A DNA stretch of 64,000 nucleotides from Streptosporangium sp. NBC_01755 (lineage in GTDB: Bacteria; Actinomycetota; Actinomycetes; Streptosporangiales; Streptosporangiaceae): contig NZ_CP109131.1 in the NCBI RefSeq assembly GCF_035917995.1, positions 2,294,001 through 2,358,000 on the forward strand. The letters run 5' to 3'. The position numbers and the translations under genes are program-made. This document shows positions 36,392 to 44,547 of the stretch, piece by piece. How positions within the stretch are numbered: the stretch's first letter is position 1; each line of letters starts with the position of its first letter. The notes below the pieces were generated by a model. The model searched no databases, was not told the DNA's origin, and saw only the letters and a list, made by a program, of their open reading frames with translations.

Positions 36392-37174
36392 GTGAACGCC
36401 CGCGCCGCTCTCTTCGATCTGTACGGGGACCACCTCAGATCCCGAGGCGGTCGTGCGTCCGTGGCCGCCCTCGTTCGACTGCTCGCCCCGCTGGACATCG
36501 CCGCCCCAGCCGTGCGCACCGCCGTCTCGCGGATGGTACGGCAGGGTTGGCTGGCGCCCGCCCGGCTGCCTCGGGGCCCCGGCTACGAGGTCACCCCCAA
36601 GTGCGTGCGCCGCCTCGACGAAGCCGCGCTGAGAATTTACCGAGTTGGGACGATCCCCTGGAACGGCCGGTGGCACATCCTCGTGGTCGGCCCCGTGCGC
36701 GAGCGGTCCAGAAGGGAGCGCCTGCGGGCCGAGCTGTCCTTCATCGGGTACGCCCCCCTGTCCGAGACCACCTGGATCGGGCCCCGGCCCTCCCCCGAGC
36801 TGGAAACGATCCTCGGCGGCGGGGGCGTCGGCGCCGACCGGTTCGACGCGGTGCTCGACGGTGACCCCGCGGCACTGGTCGCCAGGACATGGGACCTGGA
36901 CGGCATCGGTGCCGCCTACCAGAGCTGGCTGGCCCAGGCGATGGACCTGATCGGCGAGCTGCCCGACGGCGCGAGCGACGCCCGGGTGTTCGCCGCCCGC
37001 AGCAGGCTGCTGCACGGCTGGCGCAACTTCCTGTTCCGCGACCCCGGGCTCCCAACCGAGCTCCTGCCGCGAGGCTGGCCGGGGGAGCAGGCCAGAATCT
37101 ACTTCGAACACGAGGCCGGACGGCTGCTCCCAGCCGCCGCCGCCTTCGTCGACCGCCACCTCGGCGAGCCGTAG
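36392..37174 (+). CDS. paaX: PaaX family transcriptional repressor
   Basis: A 260-residue regulator with the PaaX layout: an N-terminal HTH (SVAALVRLLAPLDIAAPAVR in part), a middle domain with TIPWNGRWHILVVG and a C-terminal domain with WRNFLFRDPGLPTELLP. PaaX senses phenylacetyl-CoA and represses phenylacetate catabolism genes. The GTG at 36392 gives the normal N-terminus NARAALFDLYG; no ribosome-binding site. Followed 33 bp later by a PaaG-type isomerase gene on the same strand, supporting a phenylacetate role. Other paa genes are absent here. Confidence 0.85.
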   Translation: MNARAALFDLYGDHLRSRGGRASVAALVRLLAPLDIAAPAVRTAVSRMVRQGWLAPARLPRGPGYEVTPKCVRRLDEAALRIYRVGTIPWNGRWHILVVGPVRERSRRERLRAELSFIGYAPLSETTWIGPRPSPELETILGGGGVGADRFDAVLDGDPAALVARTWDLDGIGAAYQSWLAQAMDLIGELPDGASDARVFAARSRLLHGWRNFLFRDPGLPTELLPRGWPGEQARIYFEHEAGRLLPAAAAFVDRHLGEP

Positions 37175-37207
37175 CACGCGGAGCCGAGAAGCCTGAAGGA
37201 GCCTTTG

Positions 37208-37990
37208 TTGAACGACGTTCTCCACTCCATCGACGACGCCGTCGCCACCATCGTCATCAACCGGCCGGAGGCGATGAACTCACTGACCTCTCGGGCGAGG
37301 GCCGCCCTGCTGGAGGCGCTGACCGCGGCGTCGCAGGAGCGCGCGGTGCGGGCGGTACTGCTGACAGGGGCGGGGCGGGCGTTCTGTGCCGGCCAGGACC
37401 TGAGCGAGCACGCCGCGAACCTGGAGGCCGGCCGGGGCCTGAACGACACGGTACGTACGCAGTACAACCCGATCGTCCGCACGATCACCGAGATGGACAA
37501 ACCGGTCGTCGCGGCGGTGAACGGTGTCGCCGCGGGCGCGGGCGCCGCGCTGGCCTTCGCCTGCGACCTGCGAATCGCCTCGGAGAAGGCCAGGTTCGCG
37601 ATGGCCTTCTCCGGCATCGCCCTGGCCCCGGACTCGGGCGCCTCCTGGACCCTGCAGCGCCTGGTCGGCGCGGGCCGCGCGGCCGAGCTGCTGCTGCTCG
37701 GCGAGCCCCTCGGCTCGGCCCGCGCGCTCGAACTCGGGATCGTCTCCCAGGTCGTCCCGGCCGACGAACTGGACACCGCGGCCCGCGCGCTGGCCGTACG
37801 GCTGGCGCAGGGCCCCACCGGCGCCTACGCGGCGGCCAAGCACGCCCTGCGGTTCGCCGCGTCCGCCTCCCTGGCCGAGACCCTGGAGCTGGAAGCCGAC
37901 CTCCAGGACGCCTGCGTCAAGACCGACGACCACCTGAACGCGACCCGCGCCTTCCTCGCCAAGGAGCGCCCTGTCTTCCAGGGCCACTGA
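37208..37990 (+). CDS. paaG: Enoyl-CoA hydratase/isomerase, PaaG-like
   Basis: A crotonase-fold enzyme of about 260 residues. The oxyanion residues lie in AFCAGQDL and GAGAALAFACDLRIA; the PaaG-type Asp is in ALAPDSGASW. In phenylacetate degradation PaaG isomerises epoxyphenylacetyl-CoA to the oxepin. TTG at 37208 follows GGAG with 6-nt spacing; a TTG at 37205 is the alternative. Linked to paaX, 33 bp upstream. The last 21 bp including the stop are duplicated immediately downstream. Confidence 0.85.
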   Translation: MNDVLHSIDDAVATIVINRPEAMNSLTSRARAALLEALTAASQERAVRAVLLTGAGRAFCAGQDLSEHAANLEAGRGLNDTVRTQYNPIVRTITEMDKPVVAAVNGVAAGAGAALAFACDLRIASEKARFAMAFSGIALAPDSGASWTLQRLVGAGRAAELLLLGEPLGSARALELGIVSQVVPADELDTAARALAVRLAQGPTGAYAAAKHALRFAASASLAETLELEADLQDACVKTDDHLNATRAFLAKERPVFQGH

Positions 37991-38015
37991 CGACTCTTCC
38001 GGGGCCACTGACGAC
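37974..38015 (+). repeat. 21-bp tandem duplication spanning the paaG stop codon
   Basis: TCTTCCAGGGCCACTGACGAC (37974-37994) is followed directly by a copy with one change (37995-38015). The first copy contains the paaG stop TGA. Confidence 0.85.
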
Positions 38016-38177
38016 CTTTGGCCGGTGCCCGCCGGGAACCGGTCGGCCGTCGCCACGGATGACCCCGCCGAACCGCCGCGTACGTGCCGGCGGGGAACTC
38101 CCGGCGTCAACGGAGCCCGGCCGCGCGGACGGTGCGGCGCTCGCGCGAGGCTCCCCTCGCTCGCGGCGGGGAGGCCG

Positions 38178-38783
38178 TCAGGCGCGGCGTGTCCAGCAGT
38201 CGGCCAGGTGGTCGTTGACGAGGCCGATGGCCTGCATCAGCGCGTAGGCGGTGGTCGGGCCGACGAAACGGAAGCCGCGTGACTTGAGCTCCCTGGCCAG
38301 CACCTTGGAACCGGGGGTCTGGGCGGGCAGGTCCGCCGGGATCTTCGGGACCGGCGCGCCGGGGTCCGCGTGACTCCAGACGAGGTCGGACAGGCCGATG
38401 CCGAGCGCGGCCCTCGCGTTGGCGATCGTCGCCTCGATCTTGGCCCGGTTCCTGACGATGCCCGCGTCTCCGAGCAGGCGGTCGACGTCCCGCTCGTCGA
38501 AGGCGGCCACGGCCGAGATGGAGAATCCCGCGAAGGCGGCACGGAAGTTCTCCCGCTTACGCAGGATCGTGATCCATGACAGGCCGGACTGGAACGCCTC
38601 CAGCGTGATCCGCTCGAACACCCGGTCGTCACCGGTGACCGGGCGACCCCACTCCTCGTCGTGGTAGGCGACGTAGTCGAGGGCCGAGGTCACCCACCCG
38701 CAGCGCACGAGCTCCACGGGTGCCACGGGTGCCACGAGCTCCACGGGTGCCACCGGCACAACGGGGCGCGAGGTCTCGGTCAA
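38178..38783 (-). CDS. tag: DNA-3-methyladenine glycosylase I
   Basis: A 201-residue base-excision repair enzyme that removes 3-methyladenine from DNA. Tag hallmarks: RCGWVTSALDYVAYHDEEWG with the zinc Cys and His, the conserved Glu in that stretch, EAFQSGLSWITILRKR, and the final zinc pair in LVNDHLADCW. The N-terminal 25 residues are unusual: a direct repeat PVELVAPVAPVELV encoded by a duplicated GAGCTCCACGGGTGCCAC. Its ATG overlaps the stop of the upstream DivIVA-like gene (ATGA). Confidence 0.93.
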   Translation of the reverse strand: MTETSRPVVPVAPVELVAPVAPVELVRCGWVTSALDYVAYHDEEWGRPVTGDDRVFERITLEAFQSGLSWITILRKRENFRAAFAGFSISAVAAFDERDVDRLLGDAGIVRNRAKIEATIANARAALGIGLSDLVWSHADPGAPVPKIPADLPAQTPGSKVLARELKSRGFRFVGPTTAYALMQAIGLVNDHLADCWTRRA

Positions 38784-39364
38784 CGAGGCTCCTCCTTCTC
38801 GTTCTTCCCGGGCCGCTCATCGAGGTGGACACCGACGGCACCGGAGGACGGCTCCGGCGAGGCTCCGGAAGGCTCCTCGCCCACCGCGGGCCCGGCCGCG
38901 TCGGGGAGCCGGTACGACACCTCGCTCTCGACGAGCGAAACGGCGGACGACCCGCCGGAACGCTCCTCGCCCACCGTGGACCTACCGTGGCCGGAGAGCT
39001 CGTACGGCGCCTCAAGCTCGTGCAGAGCGGCGGACAGGCCGCCCTTGAGCTCGTGGCGGGCCTGGAGCCTGCCGGCGAGCAGCTCGGACACCCGCTGCTC
39101 CAGCACGGCGATCCTGGTGTCTCGCTCGCTCAGGGCGCCGGCGACCCGGTTCAGCGTCTCGTCCACGCTCTGGGTGTGATAGCCGACAAGGCTCACCGGG
39201 AGCTGGAGTGCCATGAAGTCGACAGCACCGAGCTGGCCGCCCTTGGGCAGGTCCAGCGGAGGCACGTCGGGGGCGAACTCACTCAGCTCACCTCCTCGGC
39301 CCATGGCGACCATCGTGACACCGGCGATGACGGCTACGGCAGCGAGGGCTAATACGACCAGCAC
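38780..39364 (-). CDS. Membrane-anchored DivIVA-like coiled-coil protein
   Basis: A 194-residue protein with one N-terminal membrane helix (VLVVLALAAVAVIAGVTMVA), a short outer or linker part with PPLDLPKGG, then the DivIVA-like segment LQLPVSLVGYHTQSVDETLN and a coiled coil (LSERDTRIAVLEQRVSELL, partly shown), and an acidic tail. The GTG at 39364 starts the helix. It matches the small DivIVA-like gene next to tag in M. tuberculosis (Rv1209). It may mark cell poles or septa; not demonstrated. Overlaps tag by 4 bp. Confidence 0.8.
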   Translation of the reverse strand: MLVVLALAAVAVIAGVTMVAMGRGGELSEFAPDVPPLDLPKGGQLGAVDFMALQLPVSLVGYHTQSVDETLNRVAGALSERDTRIAVLEQRVSELLAGRLQARHELKGGLSAALHELEAPYELSGHGRSTVGEERSGGSSAVSLVESEVSYRLPDAAGPAVGEEPSGASPEPSSGAVGVHLDERPGKNEKEEPR

Positions 39365-39405
39365 ATACGAATCGTGCCACAACTCCGCTGACCTAGGATC
39401 GGGTC

Positions 39406-39924
39406 GTGACTCCTCCGTTCCCTGAAGAGAGCAGCCTCCCGCCGGCCTCGGTCGAGGTGGGCGACGGCCAGGCTCCGACCTCTCCGAGCGGGCAGACCGG
39501 GGCGGGAAGCCGATCCGTCCGCGAGGTGGCTCCGGCAGCACTCCCAGCGATGCCGACGACGGCTCCCGTCGTGCTCGGCCCCGGCGACCCGGGCGAGCCC
39601 GGCTGGGTCGAGGCCCACTCGATCGGGGAGGTCGAGGAGCTCGTCCGTACCGGGCACACCGTGGTCGTCACCCCCGCCGACTTGGCCGCCACGGCCGCCA
39701 CGCCCCCCAGGAGGGCCGGGAGGGCCGTCGAGGAGGCCGACGCCACCGCCGGAAGCGAGAGGGACGCCGAGGCCGCGGAGCTCACCGCGGCCTCGATCTG
39801 CGCCTGGGCGGGTGCCCGCGTGTTCCGTACGAACCGCCGGGAACAGGTGCGGCTCGCCGTCGAGATGACCGACTCCCTCGCCGGGCGGCGTCCACCCGCG
39901 CTAACCCGCCGTGGCCTCGCCTAG
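39406..39924 (+). CDS. Protein with stand-alone dihydropteroate synthase C-terminal-like domain
   Basis: A 172-residue protein. Residues 1-60 are Pro/Ala/Ser-rich; a middle part has the DPGEPGWVEAHSIGEVEELV segment; the last 50 residues (TAASICAWAGARVFRTNRRE, then QVRLAVEMTDSLAGRRPPAL in order) resemble the end of the FolP TIM barrel. The substrate-binding N-terminal part of FolP is missing, so it cannot be a complete synthase. It occupies the position between LOG and the DivIVA-like gene where M. tuberculosis has folP2 and gpgS. GTG at 39406. Overlaps the convergent LOG gene by 24 bp. Confidence 0.65.
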   Translation: MTPPFPEESSLPPASVEVGDGQAPTSPSGQTGAGSRSVREVAPAALPAMPTTAPVVLGPGDPGEPGWVEAHSIGEVEELVRTGHTVVVTPADLAATAATPPRRAGRAVEEADATAGSERDAEAAELTAASICAWAGARVFRTNRREQVRLAVEMTDSLAGRRPPALTRRGLA

Positions 39925-40488
39925 TTCCTCGGCGCTCGGTTCCAGGTGCCTGGTCGACTTCTCCAGCAGCCGGAACGCCTCGTCGACGGTGGCGGTCCAG
40001 GAGATGGCGTCGAAGACGTTCGGCCGGGTGAAACCCGCCTCCTGCATGCCCTCGACCAGGTCCCGCAACGGCCGGTAGATGCCCCACGGGTCGAGAACCA
40101 CCAGGGGCTTGTCGTGCAGGCCCAGCGTGCGGGACGTCCAGATCTCGAACAGCTCCTCCAGCGTCCCGATGCCGCCCGGCAGCACCAGGAAGGCGTCGGA
40201 GCGGGCGTCCATGACACCCTTGCGCTCGCGCATGTCGCCGGTGATCACCAGCTCGTCGGCCTCCTCGTCCGCGAGCTCGATGTCCACCAGCGACTGGGGG
40301 ATCACACCCACGGTGCGGGCGCCGCCCGCGCGGGCCGCGCGGGCGATCGTACCCATGCAGGAGACCTTGGCCCCTCCGCTCACCAGGTCGTGCCCGCGCC
40401 TGGCGAGCTCGGCACCGACCTCTTCAGCCAGTTCCTGATACTTCTGGTCGATTCTCTGACTCGACGCGAGGAATACACAGATGAACAC
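39901..40488 (-). CDS. LOG family protein (TIGR00730 type), copy 1
   Basis: A 195-residue Rossmann-fold protein with LOG motifs: SGGAKVSCMG, GDMRERKGVM and LPGGIGTLEELFE. Family members release cytokinin-type bases from nucleotide monophosphates, by cleaving the N-glycosidic bond. ATG at 40488. Only 32 bp separate it from a second LOG gene on the same strand, so both may be co-expressed. Confidence 0.88.
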   Translation of the reverse strand: MFICVFLASSQRIDQKYQELAEEVGAELARRGHDLVSGGAKVSCMGTIARAARAGGARTVGVIPQSLVDIELADEEADELVITGDMRERKGVMDARSDAFLVLPGGIGTLEELFEIWTSRTLGLHDKPLVVLDPWGIYRPLRDLVEGMQEAGFTRPNVFDAISWTATVDEAFRLLEKSTRHLEPSAEELGEATAG

Positions 40489-40520
40489 GTCCCGACCTTA
40501 TTCGGCATCGCCGGGGGTGG

Positions 40521-41291
40521 TCACGGCCTTCTCCGCTCGTCCCTCGCCCGCCCGATCCTGTTCTGATCGGCCTCCACGATGATCCGGACCGCCTCATCCA
40601 CGTCGTCGGTGACGTGGATGAGGTTCGCGTCCGACGCGGAGATCTTGCCGGTCCCCACGAGGGTCTTCCTGATCCAGCCGATCAGGTCGCCCCAGAACTC
40701 GGTGCCCATCAGCACCACGGGGAAGGAGGTGACCTTCCCCGTCTGGACCAGGGTGAGCGCCTCGAACAACTCGTCCAGGGTGCCGAACCCGCCGGGCAGC
40801 GTGATGAAACCGCAGGAGTACTTCACGAACATGGTCTTGCGGACGAAGAAGTAGCGGAACTCGACGCCGAGGTCGACGTACTCGTTCATGCTCTGCTCGA
40901 AGGGCAGCTCGATGCCCAGGCCGACCGAGACGCCGCCGGACTCCGCCGCCCCCTTGTTGGCGGCCTCCATGCAGCCGGGGCCGCCGCCGGTGATCACGGC
41001 GTAGCCCGCCTGGGAGAGCCTCGTGCCCAGCTCGACCCCCATCTCGTACTCGGGGGTGCCCGCGGGGGTACGCGCGGATCCGAAGACGGTCACGGCCTGG
41101 GGCAGCTCGGCGAGCTGGCCGAAGCCCTCCACGAACTCGGCCTGGATCCGCATCACCCGCCAGGGGTCCATGTGCAGCCAGTCGGCCGGACCTCTCCTGT
41201 CGAGAAGCCGCTGGTCGTAGGTGGAGTCGGAGACGAGGTCACCGCGGACCACCGCGGCTCCCTGGCGGCGTTCAGGACGTGTTTTCTTCAT
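40521..41291 (-). CDS. LOG family protein (TIGR00730 type), copy 2
   Basis: A 256-residue LOG family protein with an extra N-terminal region of about 60 residues (MDPWRVMRIQAEFVEGFGQL motif). Motifs: VFGSART, ITGGGPGCMEAANKGA, FFVRKTMFVKYS and LPGGFGTLDELFE. Longer than copy 1 and only distantly similar, so not a recent duplicate. The ATG at 41291 is chosen over GTG 41300. Nucleotide monophosphate phosphoribohydrolase activity is the family function; substrate not known. Confidence 0.87.
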   Translation of the reverse strand: MKKTRPERRQGAAVVRGDLVSDSTYDQRLLDRRGPADWLHMDPWRVMRIQAEFVEGFGQLAELPQAVTVFGSARTPAGTPEYEMGVELGTRLSQAGYAVITGGGPGCMEAANKGAAESGGVSVGLGIELPFEQSMNEYVDLGVEFRYFFVRKTMFVKYSCGFITLPGGFGTLDELFEALTLVQTGKVTSFPVVLMGTEFWGDLIGWIRKTLVGTGKISASDANLIHVTDDVDEAVRIIVEADQNRIGRARDERRRP

Positions 41292-41400
41292 GCGGGACAC
41301 CGTAGTGCCGTCCCGGAAAAATCTTGAAAAATCTCCATGAAAACATGGAACCGGATTTTGACGGGGGCGCGTCTAACTGCCGAGGGTGCTGCTCGGGACT

Positions 41401-41446
41401 GAAAGTGGCTTTCCCCGCCAAATGGCCGGCGAGGAAAGCCACTTTC
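41401..41446 (-). terminator. Long perfect hairpin between dapE and LOG genes
   Basis: A 14-bp perfect inverted repeat (GAAAGTGGCTTTCC with its complement) around an 18-nt loop that can itself pair. It lies about 140 bp after the dapE stop and 110 bp before the LOG gene. At 41532-41562 a 15-bp sequence (ACCGTGAACGGCACA) is repeated once. Confidence 0.6.
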
Positions 41447-41586
41447 ATTTGCATCCGGCCCCGCTCCGGCCCGGCCCGGCGCAACCGCCCACGTCAGGGA
41501 GGGGCGGATCCCACACGCCGGGGACCGCACAACACCGTGAACGGCACAACCGTGAACGGCACTCCTGGCCCGGTGAGTCCGGCCTT

Positions 41587-42648
41587 TCAGGACAGCCAGC
41601 CGAGCATTCCGCGCTCGCAGTCGGCGATCTTCTTCAGTGACACGAACTCCCCCTGCTGGTGCGCCATATTCGGATCTCCGGGACCGTAGTTGACGGCGGG
41701 CACGCCGAGACCGGCGAAGAGCGAGACGTCGGTCCAGCCGAGCTTGGCCCTCGGCGTGCCCCCCACGGCGTCGACGAAGGCCGCCGCCACCGGATGGGTC
41801 AGGCCGGGCCGCGCGGCGGCGGCGCCGTCGGTGAAGCGGACCTCGTACCCCTCGAACACCTCGCTCACATGGGCCCGCGCCTCCTCCAGGAACAGGTCGG
41901 GGGCGAAGCGGTAGTTCACGGTCACCACGCACTCGTCCGGGATCACGTTGCCCGCGACGCCACCGCCGATGCCCACCGCGTTCAGGCCCTCGTGGTACTC
42001 CAGCCCGTCGACGACGGGGAGCCTCGCCTCGTAGGCGTTCAGGATCGCGAGCACCGGCTGGGCGGCGTGGATCGCGTTGACCCCGAACCAGGACCTGGCA
42101 CTGTGCGCCCGCTTGCCCCGGGTGACGACCTGGGCCCGGAGCGTCCCCTGGCAGCCGCCCTCGATCGTGCCGTCGGTGGGCTCCATGAGCACCGCGAAGT
42201 CCCCGGCGAGCCAGTCGGGATGCCTGCGGCTGAGCCCGAGCAGGCCGTTGCGCTCGGCCTCGATCTCCTCGCAGTCGTAGAAGACGTAGGTCACGTCCCT
42301 GCTGGGCTCGGGGAGGGCCGCGGCCAGCTTCAGCGCGACCGCGACGCCGGACTTCATGTCCGAGGTGCCACAGCCGTAGAGCAGGTCGCCCTCGACGCGG
42401 CTGGGCAGGTTGCCGGCGACGGGGACGGTGTCAAGGTGCCCGGCGATCACCACCCGCTCGCCGCGGCCCAGATGCGTACGGGCCACGATCGACTCGCCGT
42501 CGCGCTCGACAGTCAGGTGCGGGAGGAGCCGGAGGGCATCCTCCACGGCGTTGGCCAGTGCCTTCTCATCGCCGCTGACCGACTCGACGTCCACGATCCG
42601 GGCGGTGAGCTCCCCGACATCCTGTGTGAGATCCAGACGCGTACTCAT
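41587..42648 (-). CDS. dapE: Succinyl-diaminopimelate desuccinylase
   Basis: A 353-residue M20 family zinc hydrolase that removes succinate from N-succinyl-LL-diaminopimelate. Metal ligands and catalytic residues: His in GHLDTVP, Asp in GTSDMKSG, Glu pair in CEEIEAE, Glu in MEPTD, His in MAHQQGEF. The ATG at 42648 has AGGG upstream and gives the correct N-terminus MSTRLDL. It follows dapD by 53 bp on the same strand, an operon for lysine and peptidoglycan precursor synthesis. A large hairpin follows downstream. Confidence 0.93.
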   Translation of the reverse strand: MSTRLDLTQDVGELTARIVDVESVSGDEKALANAVEDALRLLPHLTVERDGESIVARTHLGRGERVVIAGHLDTVPVAGNLPSRVEGDLLYGCGTSDMKSGVAVALKLAAALPEPSRDVTYVFYDCEEIEAERNGLLGLSRRHPDWLAGDFAVLMEPTDGTIEGGCQGTLRAQVVTRGKRAHSARSWFGVNAIHAAQPVLAILNAYEARLPVVDGLEYHEGLNAVGIGGGVAGNVIPDECVVTVNYRFAPDLFLEEARAHVSEVFEGYEVRFTDGAAAARPGLTHPVAAAFVDAVGGTPRAKLGWTDVSLFAGLGVPAVNYGPGDPNMAHQQGEFVSLKKIADCERGMLGWLS

Positions 42649-42701
42649 GTCCGCGACCCTAGTGCCCGCGAGGGATCCCGCCGAGCCCGACCCCGCCGGC
42701 C

Positions 42702-43562
42702 CTATCCGTGTCCGTGCAGCATCCGGTCGAGCTCGCCCCTGCCGGGCCGGTGGCCCTCCTCCAGGCGCTCCAGCACCAAGACGCAGCGCAGGCCGAAGGT
42801 GCCACCGGGAAACTCGCGCCACCGGGTGCCCTGCGCCGCCACACACCAGTCGGGGACGCGGCCGCGGCCGAGTTCCTCTCCCGTCCGCACATCGACGACC
42901 GGGGTCGAGCCCGACAGGATCGTCCCGGCGCCGACCACGGCGCCCCGGCCCACGCGGGCCCCCTCGGCGATCACCGCACGGCGGCCGATCAGCGCGCCGT
43001 CCTCGACGACCGCGGGTGCGGCCCTGGAAGGCTCCCACGGGGCACCGGCCCCCTCCTCGCCCACCTGGCCGCCCGCCTCTCCGACGCCGACCCCTCCGGC
43101 CAGGTGGACGTTCTTGCCGATCTGGGCACACGAGCCGATCGAGACCCAGGTGTCCACGGTGCTGCCCTCGTCCAGATGGGCGCCGATGTCGACGAACGAG
43201 GGCATCAGCACCACACCTCGTGCCAGGTAGGCACCCCAGCGGGCGATCGCCCCCGGCACGACGCGGACCCCGTCGACGGAGGTCTTCAACGGAAGGCGGT
43301 CATGGTGATGGAAATCACCCACCTGGGACCTGGCCATGCCGAGCACCCGGAACGCGAGCATGACAGCCCGCCGGGCGCGCTCGTCCACAACCACCTCGCC
43401 GGTAGGGGAAACCTCCGCCACCCGGGCCTTTCCGCCGTCGAGCATGTCCACCGCGCTCACCACGACGGCGCGGGCCTCGGTGTCGGCGGGGCTCAGCTCG
43501 GCCCGGCGCCACCACAGCTCGTCGACGGCCGCGGGCAGCGGGCTGGCATCGCTCTGGGTCAT
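42702..43562 (-). CDS. dapD: Tetrahydrodipicolinate N-succinyltransferase
   Basis: A 286-residue left-handed beta-helix acyltransferase of the actinobacterial DapD type. Hexapeptide repeats are visible in VDIGAHLDEGSTVDTWVSIG, then AQIGKNVHLAGGVGVG and GALIGRRAVIAEGARVGRGA-type repeats. A GEEGAGAPWEPSR stretch inserted before APAVVEDGALIG looks longer than usual for the family by a handful of residues. ATG at 43562. Followed by dapE. It catalyses the succinylation step of the DAP pathway in the cytoplasm. Confidence 0.92.
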   Translation of the reverse strand: MTQSDASPLPAAVDELWWRRAELSPADTEARAVVVSAVDMLDGGKARVAEVSPTGEVVVDERARRAVMLAFRVLGMARSQVGDFHHHDRLPLKTSVDGVRVVPGAIARWGAYLARGVVLMPSFVDIGAHLDEGSTVDTWVSIGSCAQIGKNVHLAGGVGVGEAGGQVGEEGAGAPWEPSRAAPAVVEDGALIGRRAVIAEGARVGRGAVVGAGTILSGSTPVVDVRTGEELGRGRVPDWCVAAQGTRWREFPGGTFGLRCVLVLERLEEGHRPGRGELDRMLHGHG

Positions 43563-43632
43563 GGGCCGGAGCCTAGTGTTCACAGCGTTATCACAGGCTG
43601 AGCAATCGCTGGGGGCCTGTAGGTTCTTGACC

Positions 43633-44451
43633 GTGCGAAGGCGCTTCTCAAAAGGGGTTATCGCGATCATCGCGATCGTGGTCGTGCTCGTGGTGGCCAT
43701 CACCGCGGGTCTGTTCACCCTGCTCAAGCGGGCGAAACCGTTCGTCGACCTCGGCGAGGGGTGCAGGGTCACGACTCCGGAGGGCTCGCTGGACTTAGAT
43801 ATCTCGCAGGCCCAGGTGGCGGCGGCCATCGCGGCCGTGGCGGCTCGCAGGAGGCTGCCCGAGCGGGCCGCCGTGATCGCCTACGCCACCGCAATTCAGG
43901 AGTCGAAGCTGGAGAACCTGAGGGGCGGCGACCGCGACTCGGTCGGCGTGTTCCAGCAGCGGCCCTCCCAGGGGTGGGGAGAACCCAGCCAGCTCATCGA
44001 TCCCGTCTACGCCTCGGAGAAGTTCTTCGCCGAGCTGGTGAAGGTGCGGGGATACCGGGAGCTGCCGCTGCACGAGGCGGCCCAGGCCGTGCAGCGTTCG
44101 GCCGACGGGTCGGCGTACGCCCAGCACGAGGAGGACGGGAAGATCCTCGCCGCGGCGTTCACCGGACGTGTCCCCAAGGCCGTGCACTGCTGGTTTCCCG
44201 CTCCCTCGGGCAAGACCCCGCGCCCTGACACGGGCGAGGCGAAGCGCGAGCTCACCAGGGCGCTCGGGGCCGCGTTCGAGGCCCCCTCGCGCAGGCGCGG
44301 CTGGCTGGTGGCCGGCTGGTCGGTCGCCCACGCCAAGGAATTCGGGCTGACCGGCATCCGCTACGACGGCCAGTCGTGGGTCTCCGTGAACGGCCACGAC
44401 GGATGGAAGCCCGACCCCAAGGCGTCCGCCGGGAAGATCGAGCTCTCCTAG
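43633..44451 (+). CDS. Lysozyme-like membrane-anchored protein
   Basis: A 272-residue protein with one N-terminal membrane segment (about residues 8-30, IAIIAIVVVLVVAITAGLF) and an outer domain. The AIQESKLENLRGGDRDSVGV stretch followed by FQQRP is the fingerprint of lysozyme-like/transglycosylase folds: a Glu then GxxDSxGxFQxRP. It is a conserved actinobacterial family of uncertain activity, probably peptidoglycan-binding or cleaving. GTG at 43633. Divergent from dapD by about 70 bp. The stop codon is the start of a downstream repeat. Confidence 0.82.
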   Translation: MRRRFSKGVIAIIAIVVVLVVAITAGLFTLLKRAKPFVDLGEGCRVTTPEGSLDLDISQAQVAAAIAAVAARRRLPERAAVIAYATAIQESKLENLRGGDRDSVGVFQQRPSQGWGEPSQLIDPVYASEKFFAELVKVRGYRELPLHEAAQAVQRSADGSAYAQHEEDGKILAAAFTGRVPKAVHCWFPAPSGKTPRPDTGEAKRELTRALGAAFEAPSRRRGWLVAGWSVAHAKEFGLTGIRYDGQSWVSVNGHDGWKPDPKASAGKIELS

Positions 44452-44531
44452 ACGTTCTTGTGCCGGTAGACGTTCTGTTCCGGCCGTTCCAGTGCCGGTA
44501 GATGTTCTCGTTCCGGTCGTTCTCGTGCCGG
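44449..44531 (+). repeat. Three downstream repeats beginning at the stop codon
   Basis: Units at 44449-44466, 44467-44498 and 44499-44531 all start TAGA(C/T)GTTCT and end GTGCCGG. The first TAG is the stop of the lysozyme-like gene. Unit lengths are 18, 32 and 33 bp. Confidence 0.75.
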
Positions 44532-44547
44532 AGCCGGAGGCGCCCCG

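Noticed and set aside
42649-43131. N-terminal extension of dapE
   Set aside because: It would overlap dapD in another frame; the ATG at 42648 gives the proper N-terminus.
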